Shown: positions 50,079-59,006 of the stretch, one piece after another
How positions within the stretch are numbered: position 1 is the stretch's first letter
Layout: the number at the start of each line of letters is the position of its first letter
Assembly (NCBI GenBank): GCA_038143435.1
Contig: JAYQLX010000004.1
Coordinates: forward strand, 372,001 to 436,000
Direction: 5' to 3'
Length of the DNA stretch: 64,000 nt
From: UBA8337 sp038143435
GTDB taxonomy: Bacteria > Pseudomonadota > Alphaproteobacteria > RS24
Made by a program: the position numbers and the translations under genes
The notes under the pieces: generated by a model
What the model was told of the DNA's origin: nothing
Seen by the model: the letters and a program-made list of their open reading frames with translations, nothing else
Databases searched by the model: none

Positions 50079-50546
50079 TTATCGGAGTGTGGCGCAGCCT
50101 GGTAGCGCACCTCGTTCGGGACGAGGGGGTCGCAGGTTCAAATCCTGCCACTCCGACCATTCATTAAGAACCGCCGATTTTTTGCGCGCGTGACTGGCCC
50201 AAATCGCAACCGTGATGATTTCAATCACGACAAACGGCCAAATGGTCGGCGCATCATGCACCAGACCGGCAAGCACCCGCATCACCGCCGTTATGCCGAT
50301 AAGAAAAGCCGAAGCATAAAGAAAATCAGGGCGCTTTTTCCAAACGCCATAACAGGCAAAACCGCCCATGCACAAAAACAAGGCACCCAAATCACCGATT
50401 TGCGAATTGCGCGCTGCGCCTTCCATATAAATCATTTGCAGATTTTGGGCGCCTATTTCCGGGGTAAAAACCCATGAGCCGCCCATGAAAATCAAAAAAT
50501 ATGCGCCCGCCAGCGCCGCCAAAACATTTAATGCTTTATCCATCAT
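50079..50546 (-). CDS. DUF4345-like membrane protein, 3' end doubtful
   Basis: A small membrane protein with four helices (about residues 5-27, 50-67, 75-95, 102-120). The pattern with SQIGDLGALFLCMGGFACYG and VMRVLAGLVHD matches DUF4345-type proteins of unknown function. The frame runs on through EWQDLNLRPPRPERGALPG, which is only the complement of tRNA-Pro. A one-base change in the A-run at about 50179-50184 would give the ending AQKIGGS followed by TAA before the tRNA. The true gene therefore probably ends near 50165. It starts at ATG 50546 behind GGGAGGATATG. Confidence 0.75.
   Translation of the reverse strand: MMDKALNVLAALAGAYFLIFMGGSWVFTPEIGAQNLQMIYMEGAARNSQIGDLGALFLCMGGFACYGVWKKRPDFLYASAFLIGITAVMRVLAGLVHDAPTIWPFVVIEIITVAIWASHARKKSAVLNEWSEWQDLNLRPPRPERGALPGCATLR
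50083..50159 (+). tRNA. tRNA-Pro (CGG)
   Basis: A cloverleaf of 77 bases including an encoded CCA: acceptor CGGAGTG/CACTCCG, D-arm GGCGCAGCCTGGTAGCGC, anticodon stem CTCGT/ACGAG with loop TCGGG region giving anticodon CGG, variable loop GGGGTC and T-arm GCAGG-TTCAAAT-CCTGC. Confidence 0.95.
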
Positions 50547-50588
50547 ATCCTCCCGAATAAGGATAAAAGCTTGGCGCGATGCGCAACC

Positions 50589-50930
50589 TCACGCAAGAAT
50601 TTTTTGCGCCAATCGCGCCAGAGCAAAACCGATAAGACAGCCCATTGCATTGGCGGCAAAGTCACCCCATTCGCCATAGCGATTTACATAGGGTTGCACC
50701 AGTTCAATCAATCCGCCATAGGCCACGGCCAAAGGCAAAACAATGCGCGCCGCCGCCGGATCCCTAAATGAAAGAGGAAAGCACAAAACCGCATAGGCGA
50801 TAAAATGGTGCAACTTGTCGCCACCCGGTGCGGGCGGCAATGTTTCCAATGGTGATAAGGATAAATAACCTATCGCCAATGCGATAAGCCCGGTCAGACG
50901 TGCCGCATGGCGGTCGTGATTAATGCTCAC
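50589..50930 (-). CDS. VanZ-like family membrane protein
   Basis: A protein of 113 residues with about four helices. The VanZ-like features are SPLETLPPAPGGDKLHHFIA near the N-terminus, followed by AVAYGGLIELVQPYVNRYGE and DFAANAMGCLIGFALA. The function is unknown. It begins with GTG inside the last codons of the EF-hand gene (AGTGAGCATTAA), a coupled arrangement. About 40 bp separate it from the downstream DUF4345-like gene. Confidence 0.88.
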   Translation of the reverse strand: MSINHDRHAARLTGLIALAIGYLSLSPLETLPPAPGGDKLHHFIAYAVLCFPLSFRDPAAARIVLPLAVAYGGLIELVQPYVNRYGEWGDFAANAMGCLIGFALARLAQKILA

Positions 50931-51207
50931 TATGGCCCTTATGCTTGCGCCGACGCATCTCGTCCTTGGTCAATACGCCGTCGCCGCTTTTGTCCATTTT
51001 GGCGAACCGCTTTTCAGCCATTGCGATAAATTCAGCACGGCTGACCTTATTGTCGCCATTACTGTCAGCGGCGGCAAAACGGTCATTCTTGCCGGAACGC
51101 TCGCTTTCCAAATGCCCGCCCGCCAAAACCGGCGAAACCATAAAACTTAAAATCAAGGCGAAACAAACAGGCGCATAACACACTCCTTCAAGACAGAATT
51201 TCCCCAT
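50920..51207 (-). CDS. Secreted EF-hand calcium-binding protein
   Basis: A small protein of 95 residues with an N-terminal signal (YAPVCFALILSFMVSPVLAG). Two EF-hand loops follow: DSNGDNKVSRAEF (position 6 Asn instead of Gly) and DKSGDGVLTKDEM (canonical). The C-terminus is basic (RRRKHKGHSEH). It probably binds calcium in the periplasm; no partner is evident. Its end overlaps the VanZ-like gene. Confidence 0.88.
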   Translation of the reverse strand: MGKFCLEGVCYAPVCFALILSFMVSPVLAGGHLESERSGKNDRFAAADSNGDNKVSRAEFIAMAEKRFAKMDKSGDGVLTKDEMRRRKHKGHSEH

Positions 51208-51247
51208 TATGCTACATTAAAAATCAGCAAAAAGCTTGAGGATTGTT

Positions 51248-52144
51248 ATGGCCATTCCGTTCGTCACTGAATTTGATTTTGAATATGGGCGCTGCGACCG
51301 CTTAAGCCCGCTTATTCGTCGCGTCATTTGCAATAATCCCGGCCCGTTCACCTATACCGGCACCGGCACTTATATAATCGGCAATGGCGATGTCGCAGTG
51401 ATTGACCCGGGGCCGTTGGATGACACGCATTTGGACGCGATCTTGGCGGCGCTCGAGCCGGATGAAAAAGTCAGCCATATCGTCATCACCCACACCCATC
51501 TCGACCATTCACCTTTGGCCATGCCGTTAAAAGCGCGCACGGGTGCAGAAATTTTTGCCCATGCGCCGGGGCAAGTGGAAGCTTTTGACGGGCCCAAATT
51601 GGAAGAAGATGCAGATGAAAACTTTGTCCCCGACCATATTGTGACGCATGGCGATATGATTGAGGGTGGCGATTGGACGCTCGAATGTGTTTTCACACCG
51701 GGCCATATGTCAGGCCATATGTGCTATGCGCTTACCGAAGAAAAAGCGCTTTTTTCAGGCGACCATGTCATGGGGTGGTCGACCACGGTCATCGCGCCGC
51801 CGGATGGCGATATGACCGATTATATGGCCTCGCTTGACCTACTGCTTGAGCGTGACGATATAATTTACTGGCCGACCCACGGCACGTGCATCGAAGATCC
51901 ACAAAATTTTGTGCGCGCCTATATCACCCATCGCCGCGCCCGCGAAACGCAGGTCGTTGAACGCCTGAAAGCCGGTGACAGTGACATTCGGGAAATGGTC
52001 AAAACAATGTATATCGATGTCGACAAGCGGCTCCATCCGGCCGCGGCGCTTTCCGTTTTGGCGCATATGCAAGATTTGACCAAACGCGGGCTGGTCGCAT
52101 GTGACGGAAAGCCCGGCCTCGACAGTACTTATCGGCTAAACTAG
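51248..52144 (+). CDS. MBL-fold metallo-hydrolase (LACTB2-like)
   Basis: Metallo-beta-lactamase-fold hydrolase of 298 residues. The metal motif is THTHLDHS with His82, His84, Asp86 and His87; further ligands appear in FTPGHMSGHM, FSGDHVMGW and WPTHG. A C-terminal winged-helix tail (about residues 245-298, AALSVLAHMQDLTKRGLVAC) identifies the LACTB2/endoribonuclease-like subgroup. The ATG at 51248 follows GAGGATTGTT. The substrate is unknown. Convergent with the DUF1499 gene, overlapping at the stop codons. Confidence 0.92.
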   Translation: MAIPFVTEFDFEYGRCDRLSPLIRRVICNNPGPFTYTGTGTYIIGNGDVAVIDPGPLDDTHLDAILAALEPDEKVSHIVITHTHLDHSPLAMPLKARTGAEIFAHAPGQVEAFDGPKLEEDADENFVPDHIVTHGDMIEGGDWTLECVFTPGHMSGHMCYALTEEKALFSGDHVMGWSTTVIAPPDGDMTDYMASLDLLLERDDIIYWPTHGTCIEDPQNFVRAYITHRRARETQVVERLKAGDSDIREMVKTMYIDVDKRLHPAAALSVLAHMQDLTKRGLVACDGKPGLDSTYRLN

Positions 52145-52880
52145 CCGTTCAAAGCGGTTCTTAAATCAGCGAGAAAGGCCTCAATGCGATTGGCATTGAC
52201 GCGGAAATCAGATCGCCCCTGCCGCGAGGCAGAGCGCATATCAATGCGCGTTGCACCATTCTCGGCCATCAGGCGAATGACCACATCATCTTTGAAGCCG
52301 AACAGCACGGTGGTATCGGTCGCCTCAATAACGCCCTTGCTTCTGTTTTTTGCGACAATTTTCCAACCACGCGCATCGACCAGAGCCACCACCTTGTCAA
52401 AATGCCTGTCCGGTGCACCTTCCACAATCAGCGGCGCCAAATGGCCATAATGTTTTTCGTGAAAGGCCAGCCGGTTTTCTGACAATTCAAGGCTATTATC
52501 GAAAGCTTTGCGCTGTGTCGGCACCACCTCAAATTGCGGCGGATTGTTTATATCCGTCATAATATCATTTATCATCGGTATGCCCTCAAGCGCCCGGCCT
52601 GCCAGAAACACCGGCACGAAAATGGCGGCGGACAAAACCACTGCGATAAGGGTGCGTGGCATATTAAGCTGGCTTATTTGACCGAATAGAAGCGCTCCCA
52701 AGCTCAGCAGCAAGGCGACAAGGGCAAGCAGCGAGGCGATGAGAATAATCAGCACCGGCAGTTTATAATCTGTAATGGCGGCAGGCGCAGCATAATGGCT
52801 GACAGGACAAACAATCCGACGCTGCCAAGCGACAAAAAATAGCCGGCGGTTGCAACCCCGACAGCGGTAATTCCAAACAT
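52141..52880 (-). pseudogene. DUF1499 membrane protein, probable frameshift near the N-terminus
   Basis: The C-terminal two thirds are DUF1499 (MINDIMTDINNPPQFEVVPT, then KVVALVDARGWKIVAKN and RIDMRSASRQGRSDFRVNA). Two helices precede it (LPVLIILIASLLALVALLLS and a second). Upstream in that frame the sequence becomes Cys/Arg-rich and unlike the family. In another frame an ATG at 52880 overlaps the preceding gene's stop (TAATG) and encodes a good membrane helix, FGITAVGVATAGYFLSLGS to AIMLRLPP, which joins ITDYKLPVL if one base is added near 52774-52782. The corrected product would have 246 residues. Function unknown. Confidence 0.7.
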
Positions 52881-54525
52881 TATTCAGCGGCTCCTTTGGC
52901 TTCCGGCAATTCATAGCCGGCAAATTGTTCGCGCAATGTCAGCTTTTGGATTTTGCCGGTCGCCGTATGCGGAATTTCATCGACGAAGGTTACATCATCG
53001 GGCATCCACCATTTGGCAATTTTGCCTTCCAAATAGGCCAGCACTTGTTCTTTGCTCACCTCAGCACCTTCATCTTTAACGATAATCAGCAGCGGACGCT
53101 CATCCCATTTCGGGTGCGGCAGGCCGATAACAGCCGCCTATGTCACGCCCTCGCAACCGACAGCAACATTTTCAATTTCAATCGATGAAATCCATTCACC
53201 GCCCGATTTGATAACGTCTTTTGAGCGGTCGGTGATTTGCATAAAGCCCAACTCATCAATCGTCGCCACATCGCCAGTGTCAAAAAACCCGTCTTCATCA
53301 AGAATTTGACCGCCATCGCCTTTAATATATTCACCGACAATAAACGGCCCGCGCACCATCAAAGGTGACCAAAGGCTTTGCCGTCGCGCGGCAATTCATT
53401 GCCTTCATCATCGGTGATTTTCATTTCCACCCCAAACGGCGCGCGGCCTTGCTTGACCTTAATGTCCATTTGCTGGTCGAAGCTCATATTTTCCATACCT
53501 GCCTTGAAGCTGGCAATCGTGCCGAGCGGCGAGAGTTCGGTCATGCCCCAAGCATGTTTCACCGACACATCATAATCGCGCTCAAATTTTTCAAGCATGA
53601 CGCGCGGCACGGCAGAACCGCCAATCGTCACATCATTGAGCATGGGCAGTTTCAAATTATTGGCTTCCAAATGCTGCAACAACATCAGCCAAACGGTCGG
53701 CACGGCGGCGGTAAAGGTCACTTCTTCATCGGTCAAAAGCTGGTAAATGCTCTCGCCATCCATATTCGGGCCGGGATTGACGATTTTCGAACCGGCCGCA
53801 GGCGCGCTCAATGCCAACCCCCACGCATTGGCATGGAACATCGGCACGACGGGCATAATGCTGTCGGTGCTTTTCAGCCCCATGACATCGCTCGCATTGC
53901 CGACCAGAGTGTGCAGCACATTAGAACGGTGCGTATAGCAAACGCCCTTCGGATTGCCGGTGGTGCCGGACGTATAACAAATGCCGCAGGGCGCGCGCTC
54001 ATCGACCTCGACCCAATTGAAATCGCCGTTCTGTCCGTCGATTAAATCTTCATAGCAATGCACATTTTTAAGGCCGGTATCCGGCATATGCGCCGCATCG
54101 GTCATGATGATGATACCTTTGACGTTGGGAATTTGGTCGGCAATGCCTTCAAGCACCGGCACAAAAGTCAAATCGGTAAAGATGAGCTTATCTTCCGCAT
54201 GGTTGATGATATAGACCAATTGCTCGGCAAACAGGCGCGGATTGAGCGTGTGATAGACGCCGCCAATGCCGGTAATGCCATACCAAGCTTCAATATGGCG
54301 GTGCGTGTTCCAAGCTAAAGTGGCAATCACATCTTGCTCGCCCATGCCGAGGCTTTTGAGCGCTTGGCTCAACTTACGGGCGCGCAAATGCAAATGGGCA
54401 TAAGTTTCGCGATGAATATTGCCTTCGACCAGGCGCGATACGATTTCACGCTCACTGTGATTGACCATTGCATGATCCAAAATGCGGTTCATCAATAGTG
54501 GCACGTCTTGCATTTGACCGAACAT
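52880..54525 (-). pseudogene. Long-chain fatty-acid-CoA ligase-like gene with a frameshift and an in-frame TAG
   Basis: Adenylate-forming acyl-CoA ligase. The first 389 codons (MFGQMQDVPLLMNRIL to GKAFGHL) carry the P-loop YTSGTTGNPKGVCYTHRSN and MTELSPLGT. A missing base in the A-run 53361-53363 (T-run on the coding strand) then causes TGA. The next frame gives MVRGPFIVGEYI, DEDGFFDTGDVATIDE and DRSKDVIKSGGEWISSIEIE, then meets TAG (53138-53140) at CEGVT-stop-AAVIGLPHPKW. The frame continues in phase to PHTATGKIQKLTLREQF and TAA at 52880. The corrected length, about 548 residues, is normal. The ATG at 54525 follows GGAGG. Two independent lesions make this the best candidate for a real pseudogene, but error is also possible. 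Confidence 0.85.
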
Positions 54526-54544
54526 GTTTTCCTCCCTATCGTCC

Positions 54545-54573
54545 TTGACGGAACGTTTTTGACTGGCGCTAAT
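54545..54573 (+). promoter_or_regulatory. Possible sigma-70 promoter of the amidase gene
   Basis: TTGACG (54545-54550) and GCTAAT (54568-54573) are separated by 17 bases in the 88-bp region between the divergent ligase and amidase genes. AGGGAGGG (about 54601-54608) is the ribosome site. Match by eye only. Confidence 0.45.
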
Positions 54574-54613
54574 TTGCCCAATGCACTGCGTCTTGTCCAT
54601 AGGGAGGGATGAA

Positions 54614-56065
54614 ATGACACTGCATAAATTACCGGCGCGCGAACTGGCCGAAAAAATAGCCGCAGGCAGTGTTTCTTCGAAAGAGGCGACACAGCATTTC
54701 ATAGACCGTATTGAAAAACACAATCCGGCGATTAACGCGGTTATTGCCACGCGCTTTGACGCAGCTCTTGAAGAGGCCGAAGCGGCAGATGACGCAATCG
54801 CCAAAGGCAATGTCAAAGGCCCGCTGCACGGCGTGCCGATGACGATAAAGGACTTGTTCGAAGTTGAGGGGTTGACATGCGACGCCGGTTTTCCCGACTA
54901 TAAAGGCCATATTTCCAAATCTGACGCGGTGGTCACGACGCGTCTGAAAGCCGCCGGTGCCATTATTATCGGCAAAACCAACTCGCCAATGGCCGGTGGC
55001 GATATTCAGACCTATAATGCGGTGCACGGCACGACCAATAATCCGCACAATCTCGACCATACGCCGGGCGGCTCGTCGGGCGGCTCGTCAGCGGCACTGG
55101 CGGCTGCCATGACACCGCTTGAATATGGCAGCGATATTGGCGGCTCGGTGCGCGCACCGGCGCATTTCAGCGGCCTGTTCAGCCATAAGCCAAGTTTCGC
55201 CATTGTGCCGATGCGCGGTCATGTGCCGCCGCCGCATGGCATGCCTTGGGAGCCCAGCGAATTGACCGTTGCCGGCCCATTGGGGCATACGGCAGGCGAT
55301 ATTGAACTGGCGCTCGACGTCACGGTCGGGCTTGACGGCCCGATGCGCCAAGCCATGCAAATTCAACTGCAAGGGCCGCGCCACGCCACGCCGCAAGGTT
55401 TACGCGTCGGCTTATGGCCCGGCGATGCCGCATGCGAGGTAGAAAACGCCTTCAGCAGCGCCATTGAAGAAGCCGGTAAGGCTTTGGAAAAACAAGGCGC
55501 AAGCCTGCAAGCCATCAGCCCTGATTTCGACAAGCCGCAACATTTTGAGACTTATATGAAGCGGCTGAGTGCCATTGTCGGCTCCGACATGCCGCCGCCG
55601 GTTTTTGCCGCCATGCAAGACATTGTTGATGCAGCCGATGCCGATGACACCTCCATGCGCGTCACCCAAGCGCGCGGCATCACGCTGAGCCACGGCGAAT
55701 GGCTGCGCCTCAATATTCGCAAAGCCAAATATGATTTGGCATGGCAAGCCGTGTTTGAAAAAGTCGATGTGCTGCTGTGTCCGGTCACGCCCAGCACCGC
55801 CATGAAGCACGACCATAATCCCGATTTCCATGCCCGCACCATTACGGTGAACGGCGCGGCGCGGCCTTATTTCGACAATTTCTTTTGGGCCGGTATCGCC
55901 ACCCTATGCGGACTGCCTTCAACCGTTGTGCCGCTTGGCCTGCATGATGGCTTGCCCTTCGGCATGCAAATTATCGGCCCGGCCTATGAGGATAAAACCT
56001 CGCTTGCCGTCGCCAAAATGCTGGAAAATATCGGCTATCAATGGCTTCAGCCGAAAGGCTATTAA
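54614..56065 (+). CDS. Amidase signature family enzyme
   Basis: Amidase of 483 residues hydrolysing an amide. The Lys-cisSer-Ser triad is visible with family spacing: Lys79 (GVPMTIKDLF), Ser154 (TPGGSSGGSSAALAAAM) and Ser178 (YGSDIGGSVRAPA). The DNFFWAGIATLCGLPSTVVP segment near the C-terminus is also typical. The ATG at 54614 follows a strong AGGGAGGG; an upstream in-frame ATG at 54581 has none. Not GatA by context (no gatB or gatC). The substrate is unknown. Confidence 0.93.
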   Translation: MTLHKLPARELAEKIAAGSVSSKEATQHFIDRIEKHNPAINAVIATRFDAALEEAEAADDAIAKGNVKGPLHGVPMTIKDLFEVEGLTCDAGFPDYKGHISKSDAVVTTRLKAAGAIIIGKTNSPMAGGDIQTYNAVHGTTNNPHNLDHTPGGSSGGSSAALAAAMTPLEYGSDIGGSVRAPAHFSGLFSHKPSFAIVPMRGHVPPPHGMPWEPSELTVAGPLGHTAGDIELALDVTVGLDGPMRQAMQIQLQGPRHATPQGLRVGLWPGDAACEVENAFSSAIEEAGKALEKQGASLQAISPDFDKPQHFETYMKRLSAIVGSDMPPPVFAAMQDIVDAADADDTSMRVTQARGITLSHGEWLRLNIRKAKYDLAWQAVFEKVDVLLCPVTPSTAMKHDHNPDFHARTITVNGAARPYFDNFFWAGIATLCGLPSTVVPLGLHDGLPFGMQIIGPAYEDKTSLAVAKMLENIGYQWLQPKGY

Positions 56066-56073
56066 GCGCGCCT

Positions 56074-57000
56074 TTAGCTCTGCTCGAGCGGGGTCAATTC
56101 TTCATGCCCTTCCGGGTCTTGGTGTATCAGCACTTCAACGCCGGGAAATTTCGTCATGACGGAGGCTTCCACCGCATCTGAAATTTGATGCGCATTGTTG
56201 AGCGTCATCGCCCCGTCCAATTCAATATGGTGGCATTGCACAAAGCTGGACAGACCGGCGCGGCGCGTGCGCAAATCATGCAATCCCAAAACCTGCGGAT
56301 GCGAGAGGATAATCTGCTTTATCTCTTCGCGTATATCATCGTCCAATTCGCGGTCCATCAGCTGGTCGGCAGCGGCGGAAAAAATACCCCATGCGCTTTT
56401 GGCCAAAATAGCCGCCACGACAAGCCCCAAAACCGGATCGGCATAAACAAAACCCATCGGCCCCGACAGCACCAAAGCGGCAATCACGCCCATATTCATG
56501 TAAAGGTCACCGGCGTAATGCGCGCTATCGGCATGAATGGCGACCGAATTGGTTGCTTTGGCGACACGGCGCTGCACCATCACCAAACCGCCGGTCAATA
56601 CAATCGACACGGCAATGACGATAATCCCTATCGTGCTTTCTTGCAGCACGCTGGGCGTGAGCATGGCGCGCACCGCCTCCACGACCAAAAACAATGCCGC
56701 CAAAGACAGCGCCGCACCCTGCACCAATGCGGCCAAAGCTTCCGCCTTACCGTGGCCGAAACGATGTTCTTCATCGGCCGGTGTTTGCGCATGGCGAATG
56801 GCAAAGAAATTCATCACCGAGAGCGACAAATCCATAATCGAGTCGAGAAATGAACCGAGCAAAGCGACCGAGCCGGTCAACAGCCAAGCAAAGCCTTTCA
56901 TGACAATCATCACGGAGGCCACAAGAATGGCCAAAAGCGCCGTGCCTTGCACCCGCTTGCCGGGCTGCAAGCCGATATGGTCGTGATGATGTTCGCTCAT
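56074..57000 (-). CDS. Cation diffusion facilitator family transporter (FieF-like)
   Basis: Divalent-metal/proton exporter of 308 residues with six helices. The transport site has Asp53 and Asp57 (LDSIMD) and His161 and Asp165 (HYAGD), the same spacing as FieF residues 45, 49, 153 and 157, predicting Zn/Fe-type specificity. A cytoplasmic domain (about residues 215-300) carries HDLRTRRAGLSSFVQCHHIE and further His residues. The N-terminus is His-rich (MSEHHHDH). Lies convergent with the amidase and 26 bp from pdxH, same strand. Confidence 0.94.
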   Translation of the reverse strand: MSEHHHDHIGLQPGKRVQGTALLAILVASVMIVMKGFAWLLTGSVALLGSFLDSIMDLSLSVMNFFAIRHAQTPADEEHRFGHGKAEALAALVQGAALSLAALFLVVEAVRAMLTPSVLQESTIGIIVIAVSIVLTGGLVMVQRRVAKATNSVAIHADSAHYAGDLYMNMGVIAALVLSGPMGFVYADPVLGLVVAAILAKSAWGIFSAAADQLMDRELDDDIREEIKQIILSHPQVLGLHDLRTRRAGLSSFVQCHHIELDGAMTLNNAHQISDAVEASVMTKFPGVEVLIHQDPEGHEELTPLEQS

Positions 57001-57026
57001 AGCCTTAACCTAGCGCATTTCAGGAC

Positions 57027-57632
57027 TTACGGATATAGACGCTCGACCTGCCAATCAGCCTCGGCATTTAGGCGCTTAAAAACCAGCCGGTCGTGCAGGC
57101 GGTGGTCACCATCTTGCCAAAACTCAATACGTAAAGGCGTGATGCGCCGCCCCGACCAATGCGGCGGGCGCGGAATATCCTCACCCGGATATTCTTTGTC
57201 CATTTCAGCATAAGCCGCTTCCAATGCGGCGCGGTCGGCCAGCGGGCGCGATTGCTGCGAGGCCCAAGCGCCGATGCGGCTCTCGCGACCGCGCGACTGA
57301 TAATAAGCGTCGGCTTCTTCATCCGCGACCGGCGAAATCGGACCTTGTACCCGCACTTGGCGGTGCAGGCTCTTCCAATGGAAAACCAAAGCCGCTTTGG
57401 CGTTTTGGTCCAACTCATTGCCCTTTTGGCTTTCGAGATTGGTGTAGAAAACAAAACCGCGCGCATCATGACCTTTCAACAGCACCATGCGCGCATTGGG
57501 CATGCCATCCGCGCCGACCGTGGCCAGCGCCATCGCATTGGGGTCGTTCGGCTCGCTTTTGGCGGCCTCTTGCAACCAATCTGCAAAAGCGGCAATCGGG
57601 TCGGTCGGTATATCGACAAATAAGCTCATCAA
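57027..57632 (-). CDS. pdxH: Pyridoxamine 5'-phosphate oxidase
   Basis: FMN enzyme of 201 residues oxidising pyridoxine/pyridoxamine 5'-phosphate to pyridoxal 5'-phosphate. Conserved features are NAMALATVGADGMPNARMVL, GHDARGFVFYTNLESQKGNE, ALVFHWKSLHRQVRVQGPI, SRIGAWASQQSRPL and, at the C-terminus, RLHDRLVFKR. A second Met directly follows the first, so either could be the start. Divergent from the Sel1 lipoprotein gene. Confidence 0.95.
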   Translation of the reverse strand: MMSLFVDIPTDPIAAFADWLQEAAKSEPNDPNAMALATVGADGMPNARMVLLKGHDARGFVFYTNLESQKGNELDQNAKAALVFHWKSLHRQVRVQGPISPVADEEADAYYQSRGRESRIGAWASQQSRPLADRAALEAAYAEMDKEYPGEDIPRPPHWSGRRITPLRIEFWQDGDHRLHDRLVFKRLNAEADWQVERLYP

Positions 57633-57678
57633 TTTTCCTTAAGTTCCTTTATCGGCTCTTTCCGCTATATATAAGGGC

Positions 57679-58129
57679 ATGCGCCCCGCTTGCAAATTAT
57701 TGACTGTTGCCATGCTGCTTTTGACCGCTTGTGCCGCCCCGCCCGATACGGCGCGTTTCAAAATCGACTTTGAGCGCGGCGTCAAAGCCTATGAAGCAGG
57801 CGATTATGAGGCCGCGCGTATGCTTTGGCAGCCTTTGGCCGATAATTACGACCTCGCCGCGCTTGCGCAATCTCGGTCATCTCTATCGGCTCGGGCAAGG
57901 TGTGGCCAAAAACGGCAAAAAAGCGCGCCGCTATTACGAAAAAGCCGCCAAGCTTGGCCATGCCCCATCGCAGACCAATTTGGCGCAAATGTATTTTTCC
58001 GGCACGCTGATTGAGCGCGACAGTGAAAAAGCCATGTATTGGCTGGAAAAAGCCGCCGCACAAGGCTATCCGCCCGCCCGGCAATTGCTCGCCATCAAGA
58101 CGCAAAACTTTGAATTCCATAGCCGCTAG
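57679..58129 (+). pseudogene. Sel1-repeat lipoprotein, interrupted by one frameshift
   Basis: The first frame starts with a lipoprotein signal, KLLTVAMLLLTACAAPP, with the lipobox Cys in LTAC, then VKAYEAGDYEAARMLWQPLA (start of a Sel1/TPR helix) and NYDLAAL before it shifts. The other frame continues RNLGHLYRLGQGVAKNGKKA, RRYYEKAAKLGHAPSQTNLA and SEKAMYWLEKAAAQGYPPAR, clear Sel1 repeats. Removing one T at 57863-57864 joins them as DLAALRNLGHLYRLGQG. The corrected protein has 149 residues. It is probably an outer-membrane or periplasmic scaffold; the partner is unknown. Confidence 0.88.
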
Positions 58130-58190
58130 GCTTTTTGCGCGGCGCAGTTTATATAGGTGAAGCTGAAACCGCGATAGGATTGAGGGCATT

Positions 58191-59006
58191 ATGAGCCAAA
58201 AGATTATGCAAGGAAAACGGGGCCTGATTATGGGGGTCGCCAATAAAAACTCCATCGCTTGGGGCATTGCGCAGGCCTGCGCTGATGCCGGTGCGGAGCT
58301 TGCCTTCACCTATCAAGGCGAAATGCTGTTAAAGCGCGTTGCGCCTCTGGCCGAGAGCGTCGGCTCGGATTTCGTTGAACCATGCGATGTCACCGATGAA
58401 GCCAGCATGGACGCTTTGTTTGAAAAACTTGAAGCCAAATGGGGCAAGCTGGATTTTGTCGTCCACGCCATTGCCTTTGCCGGTAAAGAAGAACTGATGG
58501 GACGTTACGTCGACACCTCGGCGGCAGCCTTTGACAAAGCGCTGAACATTAGCTGCTACAGCTTCACCGCAGTGGCGCAACGGGCGGAAAAGCTGATGGA
58601 AGAAGGCGGCGCGATGATTACGCTTTCTTATTACGGCGCGGCCAAAGTCATTCCGCATTACAATGTCATGGGCGTTGCCAAAGCGGCGCTGGAGGCTTCC
58701 GTGCGCTATTTGGCCAGCGATTTGGGGCCGAAGGGCATTCGCGTCAATTCCATCTCGGCCGGGCCCATTCGCACTTTGGCGGCCGCCGGTATTGGCGATT
58801 TCCGCGAAATGCTGAAATGGAACGAAGCCAATGCGCCAATGCGCCGCAATGTCACCAAAGAACAAGTGGGCCAATCGGCGGTTTATTTGCTGTCCGATAT
58901 GTCAGCCGGTGTGTCGGGTGAAATTCACTATGTCGATGTCGGCTATAACACCATCGGCATGGCCGCTTTTGACGATTTGAAAGCGGCGCAAAGCGAGGAT
59001 GGCTGA
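58191..59006 (+). CDS. fabI: Enoyl-[acyl-carrier-protein] reductase (NADH)
   Basis: FabI, 271 residues, the last reduction of each fatty-acid elongation round. The NAD motif is GVANKNSIAWGIAQACADAG, where SIAWGIA is diagnostic. The catalytic Tyr/Lys region is LSYYGAAKVIPHYNVMGVAK (Tyr-x6-Tyr and Lys), followed by SISAGPIRTLAAAGIGDF. Its TGA overlaps the aroC ATG by one base (TGATG), coupling fatty-acid and aromatic synthesis genes as in many Alphaproteobacteria. Confidence 0.96.
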   Translation: MSQKIMQGKRGLIMGVANKNSIAWGIAQACADAGAELAFTYQGEMLLKRVAPLAESVGSDFVEPCDVTDEASMDALFEKLEAKWGKLDFVVHAIAFAGKEELMGRYVDTSAAAFDKALNISCYSFTAVAQRAEKLMEEGGAMITLSYYGAAKVIPHYNVMGVAKAALEASVRYLASDLGPKGIRVNSISAGPIRTLAAAGIGDFREMLKWNEANAPMRRNVTKEQVGQSAVYLLSDMSAGVSGEIHYVDVGYNTIGMAAFDDLKAAQSEDG

